This document shows positions 51,804 through 62,003 of a stretch of DNA of 64,000 nt, piece after piece. The stretch's first letter is position 1, and each line of letters opens with the position of its first letter. The translations under genes were made by a program, and so were the position numbers. The notes beneath the pieces are model-generated. The model did no database searches, had not been told where the DNA came from, and saw nothing but the letters and a program-made list of their open reading frames with translations. The stretch comes from Cliona cf. orientalis (taxonomy: Eukaryota; Porifera; Demospongiae; Clionaida; Clionaidae), in the NCBI GenBank assembly GCA_963930775.1, contig OZ005693.1, positions 1,736,001-1,800,000 on the forward strand, in the 5' to 3' direction.

Positions 51804-54800
51804 CTATGAGTGATTGACACGAGGTGGGGCACTGGTTTTGAGCTGTAGTGCAGGTCTCCTCAGTCCATAGAACTTGGCAGGCTCCATCTTCTTCTTGGTA
51901 GCTTCAAACAGCCAGCCCTTGTGCTGACCACACCCCCTGCAGTTCAGGATCGTCCACTGGTAGCTGGAGAGAAAAGATCTCCTATAGATTTTTTATACTT
52001 CACATAGTTCATTCACGGTAGCCAAAATTGACACCTGTACTGGGACGGTTCCATTTAAAAAGCTGGTACAGATCTCATGAAGGAACTGGAGTATTGCTAC
52101 AATTATTATGATTGTGGTGGATATTATCAGGTGAATATATAGCCAATGAGGGCTTAAACACAACTTGCGATTTTGGCCCGTATGGACGCCTGCCCAGGAC
52201 ACTACACTACAGTACATGTACACATCTTACCCAGGGAACCATGAGTGTTCAGTTGTAGCTCTCCCTTGCTTCCTGAGGTGGTCTGCCCTCATGACGGTGA
52301 GGGTGTCATGGACGTAGCCTCCCGGGTTGACGTAGGAGGCCAGGGGACCGTCCACTGACATACTGAACACATGCTCCTTCTTTGCAATCACTGCATCACA
52401 GTTCTGACAACTCAGGTCTGTGAACTCCTAAAAGAGGGTAGAAAAGTGTTCAAAGTGACTATCGTACTTCACTCTTCTTAGCACCAATCTCTCCCTTGTC
52501 CCTCCCCTCTCCTCTCCTTTCTTTCTCCCCCCTCCCTCTCCCTCCCTCTCTCCCCCCCTCTCCCCCTCCCTCTCTCTCTCCCTCTCCCTCCCTCCTTCAT
52601 CTTTCTCCTCTCTCTATATCATGTTGAAAGAAGGAAGAGAACTAGTGAATCCTTGAACATGTACGATGTCATACTACATGTAGTTACAGGTTACCTTGAG
52701 TATCTGCAGTCCTCTGATAAGTCTCTGAGTTGGGCAGTGGTAAGAGAGCAGCTCCAGCTTGCTCTGATCATTGATGGGGAGCCTGCGAGCCAACCAGTAC
52801 GACAGACCTGTGGGCAGTGTGGAGTGAGAGTGATATAATTATACATACTGTGGCACTTGATATTAGCTGAAATGTAGTGACAATAGGGGAAATGTTTACT
52901 TTGAATATCTTCTGGTAGTGCTGACACCTTCTCTTGAATGAACGTCTTCAGCTGTTGCTCTCTCATCAAAATCTCACGCAGGTAGTCCTGTCAATAGTAC
53001 AATAATATTATAATAATTATTATAACATCCAGGATACTGGTGCTATAGTATAATAATAGTTAATGATTTACTGTTTCGTAGAATGTGAAGACCCAGGCTG
53101 GAACTGAGCACAGCGAGGTGGAGAGCTGAGGTGACTGTGCACACATGTGTGTGTATGTATATGTGCATTCATGCATATACTAAATAACATTGCAAGTCAA
53201 GACATAATTTAATATAAGCTAGTGGAATGGCTCTACAGAGAACCAGAAATTTCAATAACTGTATTAAATTAAGTACTGTAAATTGCGAATATTTCATTGT
53301 TAAAATATTTTCAGACAGCCTAGCATGTGCAAAAATACGTGCGCAATATTAACGATAATGCGGTACAGGGTCATTTGTCCAAAAATTATCACACAAAATA
53401 TTCGCAATTTATGGTACTACTCACTCTCAATCTTTTTCTGCACACTTCCAATCTCTTAATAGTGTTTTCGGAGCACTCTGGTTGCCGTGCCAACAGCTGG
53501 GTGGCATGGCAACCGTCGTAGATGTGTGGAGGGCAGGTGAAGAGGTCATAGGGTCGGTTTGGGAGCAGCCTCTCAGGGAGAATCTCAATGCGAGCATCCA
53601 TAGTACTGTGGAAAGAAACAGTCACATACGATTAGTTTCTCTCTTGGTTAATAATTTAAATGGATACCAGTCCAATATAAAAAGCAGGCTTCTAGAATCT
53701 ATGCATGTACCGTCTCAACTATGCAGAGATGCATATGAATGCGCCTCTCTCTCTCTCTCTCTCTCCCATAATATATTATATTGGAGTGCCAGTTGAGAGG
53801 GTTAGAGCTCTTCCACTAGCCTCATCCCCCACATTTTCAATGTTACACGCAGAAAAGGGACAAGGCTACTCTTCCATCACTCACCCATTTACTCTTCTCA
53901 AGACCTCCAGTAGCCTGAACCTCTGTCTCCCATGGAACTTTACGACCAAATAAGAGGTGTGGTACCAGTTTGGCTGTTCCTCCTCCCTCAGTCCCACCAC
54001 CTCTGCCGTGGTGCCGTACTCGGCTAGCTCCTCCTTTGTGGGCCTACGGGCGAGGTGTTCCCCGTGCCTCCGACGGAGGTCCGTAGCTATGGCAACCGGC
54101 TTCTTTCTAGTGATGGCATCTCTTAGGACTTGAATCACCTGGAGCAATGTATAATATTGTACAGGGCGTAGAGAAACAGAGAGGGGGGGATCAATGGTCT
54201 ATCTTAAAATAAAAATTCAGTAGGTTTATCTTCCACTAGCAATCCTAAACTTATGGCGGTCACCATGTACAATATATAATCATGGGATATAATATTCCAG
54301 GCATGCTGAATATGTATATAGCAGTTGACAATAGATGCAGACGAATGCTATGATCTTCCTAGCTCCTTCCTATCTACCGGTAGTCTTATGCTCATTATTG
54401 TCAAAATTTTTGTGTAAGATAGTAGATGGTTGATACTCACATGAGGGTTGTATATGTGCATCGGGAGGGTCTCCTCTGGGAACAGGACTCTGTTAGGAAT
54501 ACAGAGGAGAGGAAGAGTGGGTGTGGTCTCATCGTCCTCCAAATTAGCCACTCTTTCTTGTTCTAGCTCACCAAGATACTATTGGGAGAGAGAGAGAGAG
54601 ATGGAGGAAGGGAGAGAGAAATTAAACCATGCTATGTCCAAGTTTGAATTGCTACTCACGAGATGCTGAGCAGGCAGTGAGATGTCAAACTTCTTTTTCT
54701 GATTCTTCTGCTTTTTCCGACCACTGCCACTGCTGTCTGCTTGAGCCTCGGCACCTCCTCCTCCACTGCTGCCTCCCTCGTCTACTGATATTGCTGACTC

Positions 54801-55210
54801 ATGGTCTGACACAGTGCCTTCTTGATCTAACAAAAAAAATCACAGGCTTATAACATCCCCGTAGTTATTATAGAAATTGAGATAAGCTATGAATTTGTAC
54901 GGGACTCTTGGCATCGGCAAGAAGGGGATGGGTAATATTTAAAGAGGTGTGTACCCACATTTAGCCTTTTAAATAGTATACATGCACTATATTCCTACTA
55001 AAAGTATATGTATCCTTATTATGTTTGGAGGGTCTCACCTCCGGATCCATTGTTCATCCTCTCTTCTTGGTCACTTGCGCTGCTGCTCTCTGATTCAGAG
55101 CTGCTGTAGTCCTCGTGCTCCAGCAGCGCCGCGCCCTCTCCCTCCTCATCGCTGTCATCATCTCTTCCAGGAAGGCCAGGAACAAATGGTAACCGACGAA
55201 GAAACGACAT
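51804..55210 (-). CDS. CRBN: Cereblon (CRBN), CRL4 substrate receptor, 10 exons
   Basis: Exons (5' to 3'): 55039-55210, 54660-54826, 54441-54578, 53885-54138, 53425-53605, 53072-53125, 52900-52987, 52695-52807, 52231-52427 and 51804-51963, sum 1524 nt, 507 residues (human 442). An acidic Ser-rich N-terminus leads to FDISLPAQHLYLGELE, a LON-like domain (LLCIPNRVLFPEETLPM ... YGTTAEVVGLREEE), a helical DDB1-binding region (AWVFTFYETDYLRE) and the CULT domain. Zinc ligands CQNC (396, 399) and CRGC (463, 466) are intact. The tri-Trp pocket is Trp452, Trp458 and Trp472, in HSWFPGYQWT and KGWLF, with the same 6/14 spacing as human Trp380/386/400. It recruits substrates to CUL4-DDB1 (family). The start was chosen at MSFLRRLPF, the first Met after which the exon is conserved-like. 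It is 227 bp head-to-head from a Death-domain gene. Confidence 0.96.
53276..53414. mobile_element. MITE, CCGTAAAT family (copy 3, internally deleted) next to CRBN exon 5 donor
   Basis: Ends CTGTAAATTGCGAATATTTC and GCGAATATTTTGTG-like on the opposite strand, flanked by TA. It shares GACAGCC, GCGCAATATTAACGATAAT and GGTACAGGGTC with copies 1 and 2 but is about 50 bp shorter. The nearer end lies about 10 nt beyond the CRBN exon 5 donor. Confidence 0.88.
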
Positions 55211-55437
55211 TATGGTGAGGTCGACCTTTGACCTCAAAAATCCCCTAGCACACTCCGCAAGTATCTTGCGGGCGCGGCGCCCATTAGTCTCGTTCCCAGA
55301 GGGGCGGGGTCTGGGGACGAGACTAGGCGCCCATGGGTATAAAAGGGCAGTATAATAATTATTATTATTATTTTACCACACTAAAATTCGCGAGTTAACT
55401 GTCAGCAGCGAACCAGTGTTAAACACCCGCAGTCTGA
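55211..55437. promoter_or_regulatory. Compact divergent promoter, CRBN / Death-domain gene
   Basis: 227 bp between the two start codons. GC-rich next to CRBN (GGGCGCGGCGCCC) and containing a 41-42-bp foldback element at 55285-55325. On the plus side, GGGTATAAAAGGGC at 55334-55347 is a TATA-like box about 90 bp before the Death-domain start codon. Confidence 0.65.
55285..55325. mobile_element. Ultra-short foldback element with 8-bp target duplication
   Basis: TAGTCTCGTTCCCAGA pairs with TCTGGGGACGAGACTA around a GGGGCGGGG loop. The flanks are identical 8-mers, GCGCCCAT at 55277-55284 and again at 55327-55334. It lies inside the CRBN/Death-domain promoter, immediately before the TATA-like box. 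Confidence 0.8.
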
Positions 55438-58092
55438 ATGGCGAATATTTCTGCCGAAAAAGTTGCTAATGGAGTCGGCCTCGCGGCCGATGAGCTTTCA
55501 AAACCTTGCGATAGTAGCATTATTCCTTCTCTGGCCGATTGTTTCAGCCAGTGGAAAATGATTTTTGGGTCTCTGTTGAGTGAGCTCGATCTCGATGATA
55601 TCGACAAAGAAAACACTAGAGAAGAGGAGAAAAGGATAGCTGCTCTACGCAAATGGAGGGATAGGAACGGGCGTGAAGCTACTTATAAGGTTCTCGTGGA
55701 TGCTTTACTGAACAGAGGTGAACGATATCAAGCTGAGATTGTGTGTCGCAAGATTCGAGCCCATTCAACGAGTAATAAAAATAGTAAGTGGATTCATTCT
55801 AGTCTCGCGGCGCCGCCCCTTCACAAGGGGCGGCGCCGCGAGACTAGATTCATATTCATTCTACACTAAGGGGGCTTGTCCAAAGTCCTTGTGGAAAAAT
55901 TAGCGTCATTATGACGTTAGGGGGGGAGGGGGTCTTAGTCCATGACGTTATGCATTGCTAGAAAAGTGGGCGGGACTCGCAAAAAGGGGCGTGGTTAACC
56001 GAACTGCTGTGACGCTAAGAGGAGGGGGGGAGGGGGGTAAAAAGTTAACGTCACAATGACGTTAATTTTTCCACACGGACTTTGGACAAGCCCCCTAAGG
56101 TCATATAAAATAACTTACTTGATTCTCATCCACCTTTTTCCAAAAAATAGGGGCGGGAGGAGGCGTTTTATTTTTATTTTTTACTCATCAGGACGCTAGA
56201 AAGAGCAGCATCTGGAGCATATTTTCGAGATATTTGGTAAAGGGTCGCTACTGCGCACGCGCGCTAGCAATAAAATTCATAGAGGCGGCCTGTAAAAATT
56301 GGGACGAGAATCAATAAGTTATTTTATATGGCCTAAATTCATAATATTATCGCAGTGCCGGCAAATTTATGTATAAATTTATATTGCCATATGCAGGAGG
56401 GGGCGGGGACTAGGGCTACGTAAGAGTAGCTACAGTATTTTATATAGACTTACCGGCACTATAACGCTTAAATTGCGGTGCGGCACTGTAGACAGCGTAA
56501 TATTATAGTCTCGTCCCCTGCCCGCTTTCACGCATGTGGAGAGAAGGGATCTGGCCAAATGTGTATAGGGCCCGTGTCATTGAGGAATTATGCATGACGT
56601 CACGTATTTCTGGTGTATGTGAATAAGAAACGAAAATAAATCAACATAATTTGGCTATTTCGGGTAAGATCGCACACGCGCATGCACAATCATTAATTTG
56701 CATTCCTTTCATGTCCGCACAGTCATGTGACTTTATTCCATGCATCTGATTGGCGTGCACTATACAGTGCGCAGGGATATGCATGGCATTTGACCAGACT
56801 CTTTCTCCCTCTTTTTAGGTAGGAGGGGCTGGAACGCGAGACTAGAATCAATAGTGATCGTGGTAGCTACTGGGACCACCATACTGTTAGACAGTAATCA
56901 GTGCTTTTTGCACATGGGGGTGGGGCAGATGATCATTTATTGTTTAGCAGAGATGAGAAACTATTAATTTTTATTTTTACTATGACATTAATCTGGCAAC
57001 TTCCAGGCACCACCGCGACTGATGGTGATACAACGGAAAGTGAATCTGACATACAATTTCAATGTCCCTGTGGTGAATGCTCAGTAGAAACTTACCTTCA
57101 AGAAGGGTGTCCTAAATCATGTATCCCTTACCTTGAGATGACCAGTCTTAGTGAAGAGGATCGAGAAAATTTAAATTTCATACTGAAAAAGGATACCAAG
57201 AAAATCATAAGGAGTTTTGAAAATCTATCGAATGGAATTTGTGACTCTCTAAAGCGGCAGGAAGTAATAGTTGACAACTTGGTCAGAGTGGCTGTCAATT
57301 CCGATTCCTCTTTGCATGATAAGTTAATAAAATCAACATCAGTTGATCGAGTGTTTACAGATCTTGCTCCAGAAATATCATTCTTCAATCATGAAACTTT
57401 AACAAGGATAATTAATGTGTTAGGTGATGAAGGTGACAAAGAACATTTAACTTCTTATTCTAAAGACTTTCAGGAATTTTGTAAGCGGAAAGTTTTTGAA
57501 ATTGAACCAGGCCCTTGTACTTGTGGGCAACACCTTTCTAAACTGAAACAAAGGAAACCCTTTGCTGTAGTTTTACCAGCTGGTGAAAAAAGGTTACAAA
57601 ACCTTGAAGATGCTGTGAGTATCAAGGAGATGCTTGCAGACGTCCTTGGCATCCCACTAGCTACCCTTCATCTCCACCGAATTGACAAGGGTAGCATAAT
57701 ACTTGTATTTTCAGTTCCAGATTCCATTGCACGAGAATTATTCCCCCTGCCAAAGGAGAAACTTGCCTCACTGAGAGAAAAGGGTATGGTACTCTTTGTA
57801 CCACAAGATTCTACATATGAATCAAATCAGGTATATATGCCTTTTTGGCCTTTTCTCGTAAGTATAAATAATAAGACTGTGTGCACATTATACATGTAGG
57901 TGGAAGATGTAACGAAACCACTTGCATGCAGTGGTGATATGCATGAAGCTTCAAGTGAACACCCACCCACAGTTCCATCTGGTACACCTGGAGAGTTACT
58001 TGTCAGTCATAGTCTCCCAACTTCAGCTGTCAGTGCAATGACAGAAGCAGGCACTGGACCAATCAGTATTTCCTCTACCACACCTCAAGGAG
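55438..58092 (+). CDS. Death-domain protein with sponge-type CPCG module (3' end unresolved)
   Basis: Exons 55438-55783, 57007-57830 and 57900-58092, phases 1, 0 and 1, so at least one more exon must follow. Exon 1 encodes a Death fold (about 20-105): IIPSLADCFSQWKMIFGSLL, a DLDDID helix, LRKWRDRNGREATYKVLVDA. Exon 2 starts with CPCGECSVETYLQEGCPKSC, then an all-helical region, FCKRKVFEIEPG, and an alpha/beta-looking end (VSIKEMLADVLGIPLATLHL, HRIDKGSIILVFSVP, ELFPLPKEKLASLREKGM). I know this combination only from uncharacterised sponge proteins. Exon 3 is a Ser/Thr/Pro linker. A cytoplasmic adaptor role in cell death or immunity is inference. A possible further exon is 59523-59716 (ALDLCVEDITVFAPLKN...), but its phase does not join directly. 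Confidence 0.82.
55800..55847. mobile_element. 48-bp perfect palindromic foldback element
   Basis: A 22-bp perfect stem, TAGTCTCGCGGCGCCGCCCC outward, with a 3-4-nt loop. It shares the TAGTCTCG end with 55285-55325. Partial flanking duplication: ATTCATTC on the left, ATTCATAT on the right. It starts 16 nt after the exon 1 donor of the Death-domain gene. Confidence 0.8.
55870..56095. mobile_element. MITE with GGGGGCTTGTCC ends and TAA duplication
   Basis: Inverted ends GGGGGCTTGTCCAAAGTCC plus TGTGGAAAAATTA, in both orientations with one mismatch, flanked by TAA on both sides. A 3-bp TWA duplication suits the PIF/Harbinger group; the assignment is inference. It lies in intron 1 of the Death-domain gene. 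Confidence 0.8.
56506..56845. mobile_element. Possible longer TAGTCTCG-ended element
   Basis: Left end TAGTCTCGTCCCCTGCC, right end reading TAGTCTCGCGTTCCAGCC... in reverse (CGCGAGACTAG at 56835-56845). No matching target duplication is visible, so the two ends may belong to separate insertions. Confidence 0.45.
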
Positions 58093-59359
58093 GTAAGGTT
58101 TTATACTGGCCTCTATAATACAAGGTTACACGGTTGCAAATGGAGATACATCTTGCAATTGAGTATGGGAAATTGCCTGACATCTAATGGTACATCAAAG
58201 GCTCCTCCTTATTACCATTTCCTAAAGATATTTACCAATAATTACAAGTATTTTTGGTGTCACAATCATGGAATGATGTGGCCAATATCAAGAGTATATG
58301 CACGAGCTCTCAAGATTGCCTGTTAGTACAGTACGCATGCGCAGATGAACGTAGCACCCAACTTTGAACCTATGCTATTATGGTGTAGACCACACCCCTC
58401 ACTGTATGCCAAGAAATGCATTTCTATAGCCACCCTTGTTTGTGCACACGGTACTGTAATTCTGACCAATCGTGGGCCTTCTGAACTTGTTCCGAGTGAA
58501 GCGAGGTCTCTACTTGGCCTCAAGAATTGTAGTATGGCTTCTGGGCGTATATCTCGTGTATTTCTTTCTTACTCTCTTCAGTGACTTAGGCCACGTCTCC
58601 AGGTGCTACTGAGTCAAAAGTCGTGGGCTCCCTCAAAATGATCATGCAAGGTGTACAAACTCTACAGTTCAGCTGAACTGTGCTCACTGGGTAAATCAAT
58701 GTTCGCACGGCCGAAAATGATCGCACCTTCTTGGCCCAAAGTTGTTTGTCCTGTTGCTGATGGTAAAGATGTTGCTATTTGTAGCCTGTCAATTGGCCTA
58801 TTCTTGGCTTCATTGTTCCAAGACTCACAACATAATGGACCTCCTTTGATGCTAATGCTGCAGCATAGACGAAGGCACCACTTCCTTGTCACGTGATCTA
58901 CAGATGCATTATTTAACTTTTACACACGTGCGCATGAATGCCATAATAATAATTATTATAGAGCTGCATGTATGCTTGGAGGGAAAAGCCTAAAATAGTA
59001 TGGAAATTGATTATGTACTTTAGTACAGGATGCATAATATATTATATTGTCATAGTGACTCGCTAAGTGAGGACTGCTACACCCAGTGTAACTCTTAGTT
59101 CCCCCCGATTATAGCTAATATGGCAGAGCTGAATCATGAGAATGAAGTCATCAAGACGTACCACCACTGTTAGAGGTGATATTCTTAATGACATTGAGGA
59201 TAAGTGGTGTATGAATACGAGTACGTACCATGTCGAGTTCTCTGTCGCAAGCACTAAACAACAGCACTATTAATATGCTTCTGAGCCGTATATATAGAAC
59301 AGTTACGTGAGACATACTGTAGTTGTCCTGAGGGTGAGTAATCAAACTTATGGATTGTA

Positions 59360-60010
59360 CTTTGCACAAGTATAAAAACAATTGAATAAAATTGAAGGAT
59401 GAAGTAGGGATGGCAGGGTCAAAAAGTACATAAACAAGATTTGTAGGGATAATCACATCCACAATACATCCCTACGCTTGCTTTTCTCGATTATCATGCA
59501 CCTATTACTTGTTTGTTAAGTGCTCTTGACTTGTGTGTGGAAGATATTACTGTTTTTGCACCCCTCAAAAATAATGAAGATCGTGCACGGTTCATGTTGG
59601 AATACAGCAAGAATCGATCGCAAAAGGGGTGCGAGTCAACTCCAGACGACTTTGAAGAAGACACCGATAAGCAACGTATTCATGAAAGTAAAGAAAACGA
59701 AGGATGGTGGTCATGAACTGTTGATAGATTTACATCTACAATGAACATTTTGGTAGTTAGGTAGGTATCATAGAGTCGGTAGACTCTATAAGTAGGGATG
59801 GCCAGGATATGCCATATTGTATGCTTGCTTACTTTTCTCAATAATATTATTATTATCATGCGTGCACCTAATTATGTTAGTCACTATTAGTAAGTGGTCT
59901 AGAAGCAAGATGTATAGTGGATTTGATTATCCCTACAAATCTTGTTTGTGTACTTTTTGGCCCTGCCATCCCTACTTCATCTTTTAATTTTCAATTCTTT
60001 TTTATACTTG
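59360..60010. repeat. Inverted repeat enclosing a small ORF
   Basis: Left arm about 59370-59458 and right arm about 59926-60005 in opposite orientation: GATGAAGTAGGGATGGCAGG, TTGTAGGGATAATC, with complements CCTGCCATCCCTACTTCATC and GATTATCCCTACAA. Two direct GCTTGCTT..TTTTCTC..ATCATGC..CACCTA blocks lie inside, at about 59478 and 59824. The ORF ALDLCVEDITVFAPLKN... (to 59716) sits between. Confidence 0.75.
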
Positions 60011-60364
60011 TAATAATATTATTATAAATGATCCAATTACCCCTAGCTGTTTGATGCACCCATTTTGTATAGAAATTATGCATGATCATAGTGGTTGAGC
60101 CAAATATCATATAAACCTTATTAACACTTCATGCACCCATTAATAATGTTTAGACTTTGGCTGCTCGTCAGTAATCACATAAAGTTCATTTCACGGTGTG
60201 CTTATGATATCATTTAACATTTAGTGTGAATTGCTGAAAGTAAGGAATTGGAGATGATAAACATGCTGCATTTTGAAACCGTGGCAGGTCCTTTAATATA
60301 ATACTTATTCAGGAAAATAATTAATAATTATTTAGAGTGATAAGAGAAAGGTAGTGCTATATAA

Positions 60365-60636
60365 GGCCAGTGTTAGTTGTAAACGTGTTTCTGGTCACCC
60401 GCCCGCATGCTATTTTGGAGGCCGCCTGTTTTGGCCATTATTGTCATTATTTGGCACTGCGCATGCTCAGTTCAATTACCAAAATTAATGTCACTATCCT
60501 ATCTGTGGTTTGTCCAGGAAATGTTCAAATTGTACAGGATATGCTGAGGTAAAATAATGAATAATGATAACCGCCCGCCTGCATGGCTAAGTGAGCTCTG
60601 ATGTGACCAGAAACACGTTTACAACAAACAGTGGCC
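60365..60636. mobile_element. MITE, TTAGGCCA family (copy 2)
   Basis: Inverted ends GGCCAGTGTTAGTTGTAAAC and, on the other strand, GGCCACTGTTTGTTGTAAAC, continuing GTGTTTCTGGTCAC. Internal AATGAATAATGATAACCGCC and CGCCTGCATG blocks resemble 44281-44524. Confidence 0.8.
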
Positions 60637-60880
60637 TAATGAGAGTGTTTGTATACATGCATGTGTGTGCAAGGATACTACTTGCTCTCATGCATGATCA
60701 CAAATCAAAGGCATGGCAGGACTGAGGTGTCTTGATACCAGCAACATCTCCCAAATTCCTAATAGCTAATGCCCATTCCTAGCTCCAAAGGCTGTGTGTT
60801 CCATTCACGCGCCTAACCAAACATTACAATGAAATGAATGTCAGAGTCTGAAGAGTAGTCAATGTTTCAATTGATTTTTA

Positions 60881-60908
60881 TTACCCCGCGCGCATGCGCA
60901 AGGGGTAA
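60881..60908. repeat. 28-bp palindrome TTACCCC...GGGGTAA
   Basis: TTACCCC and GGGGTAA flank GCGCGCATGCGCAA, followed by GTCGTTGTCGTTGTTGTTGT. It heads an ORF of 184 codons (60862-61416) that I do not accept as a gene; the palindrome looks like the end of a dispersed repeat. Confidence 0.6.
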
Positions 60909-62003
60909 AGTAATCGGTCGTGTCGTTGTCGTTGTTGTTGTGAGCAAGCGACTCGTAAGCATATTAAACGAATCAATCGAATTCGGCGAAAAACTGGCTT
61001 CAATGAGCGTCAAATCGATGGATACGGTCCACGGGTGTCACAAAATAAATAGTGCCTTTTTGTTGACTAACATAGCCACACCTATCGACAGTGCCTACTC
61101 GAGACTCAATGCATATGGCATGCCCGTTGTTTCTCATCATTTTATTCTGCTGGCCTTTGCAAAGGTGTTTGGGGGACTGGATCTTTGGCGCCTTTTTCAT
61201 TGGGGCGTTTGCGGCGGCGGGCGGACGTTATCCCAGCGCGCGGGACGGACATCATTAATTGATGGCGTCCCCCCGGACGTGTATTTTACGTCCCCTGGAT
61301 GCGATTCTACGGGGGACGCTATATGGCATGACACCGTGGTACCATATATCTCAGTCGCGCAGTGCATTACCGTTTATGTGGGGCTCGCTCAGGCTCGCCC
61401 CAATTATGACTGGTAAAGATCGTCAATACTAATAATGCTCATGAAATCAATTAGTAGTCTAGATCTGGTGGAGAGAGAGTCATGGAGTGTGCTTTTTGTC
61501 ACCGGGACCTCGGGTAGCTACGTACAATTAAGCAGCATTTCCACTAATTTTCTGAAGTTCACAAAATTATAGCCATGCACACAAAAGCAACTCTATAGAT
61601 TGCGCAATGGGCTTTTCCATTTATAACCATACACCCCCACGGAAGAGCCATAATTACATCTGAGGGGTCTAAATTTATGCCATTTTAATGAGTTCTTGAT
61701 GGGTAAAAATAGGTTTTTTAAGAAATCTTAATGGGTAAATACCCAATTTTAATGAAATCTAGATGGTTACCATGAAAACAATAATGAATCCTGGGGGATT
61801 ATCATGCAAATGACACTGCATCTTGTTGCATTTTAATGAGTCTTGGAGGGGTCAAGCCCTCTTTTTAATTGGTTCTTGATGGTTAAAGTCAATAATTAGA
61901 CTTCCTGAGGGGGTAAATCAAAATTTAGTCTTCTGTGGGGGTGTATCTTTATATAATATTATTGAAATAGCCCAATTAAAATTTTATCAATCATTCAGCA
62001 ATC

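Larger units (their letters stand above)
58093..62003. other. Repeat-rich region between the two Death-fold genes
   Basis: No secure gene. Contents: a segment at about 58329-58388 that repeats one at 15382-15440 (GCATGCGCAGATGAA ... CTATTATGGTGTAG), an inverted repeat (59360-60010) enclosing a 60-odd-residue ORF, a MITE (60365-60636), a GC palindrome (60881-60908) with an ORF of doubtful status, and at 61640-61940 several diverged copies of a TTTTAATGA-TCTTGATGGGTAAA unit. Any 3' exons of the upstream Death-domain gene would lie here. Confidence 0.5.

Noticed and set aside
58345..58896. ORFs of 79 and 81 codons downstream of the Death-domain gene
   Set aside because: The start of the first repeats sequence at 15382-15440 and no family similarity is visible; treated as dispersed repeat.
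60862..61416. 184-codon ORF
   Set aside because: No domain, starts inside a GC palindrome typical of a repeat end, no splice or neighbour support; kept only as part of the repeat-rich region.
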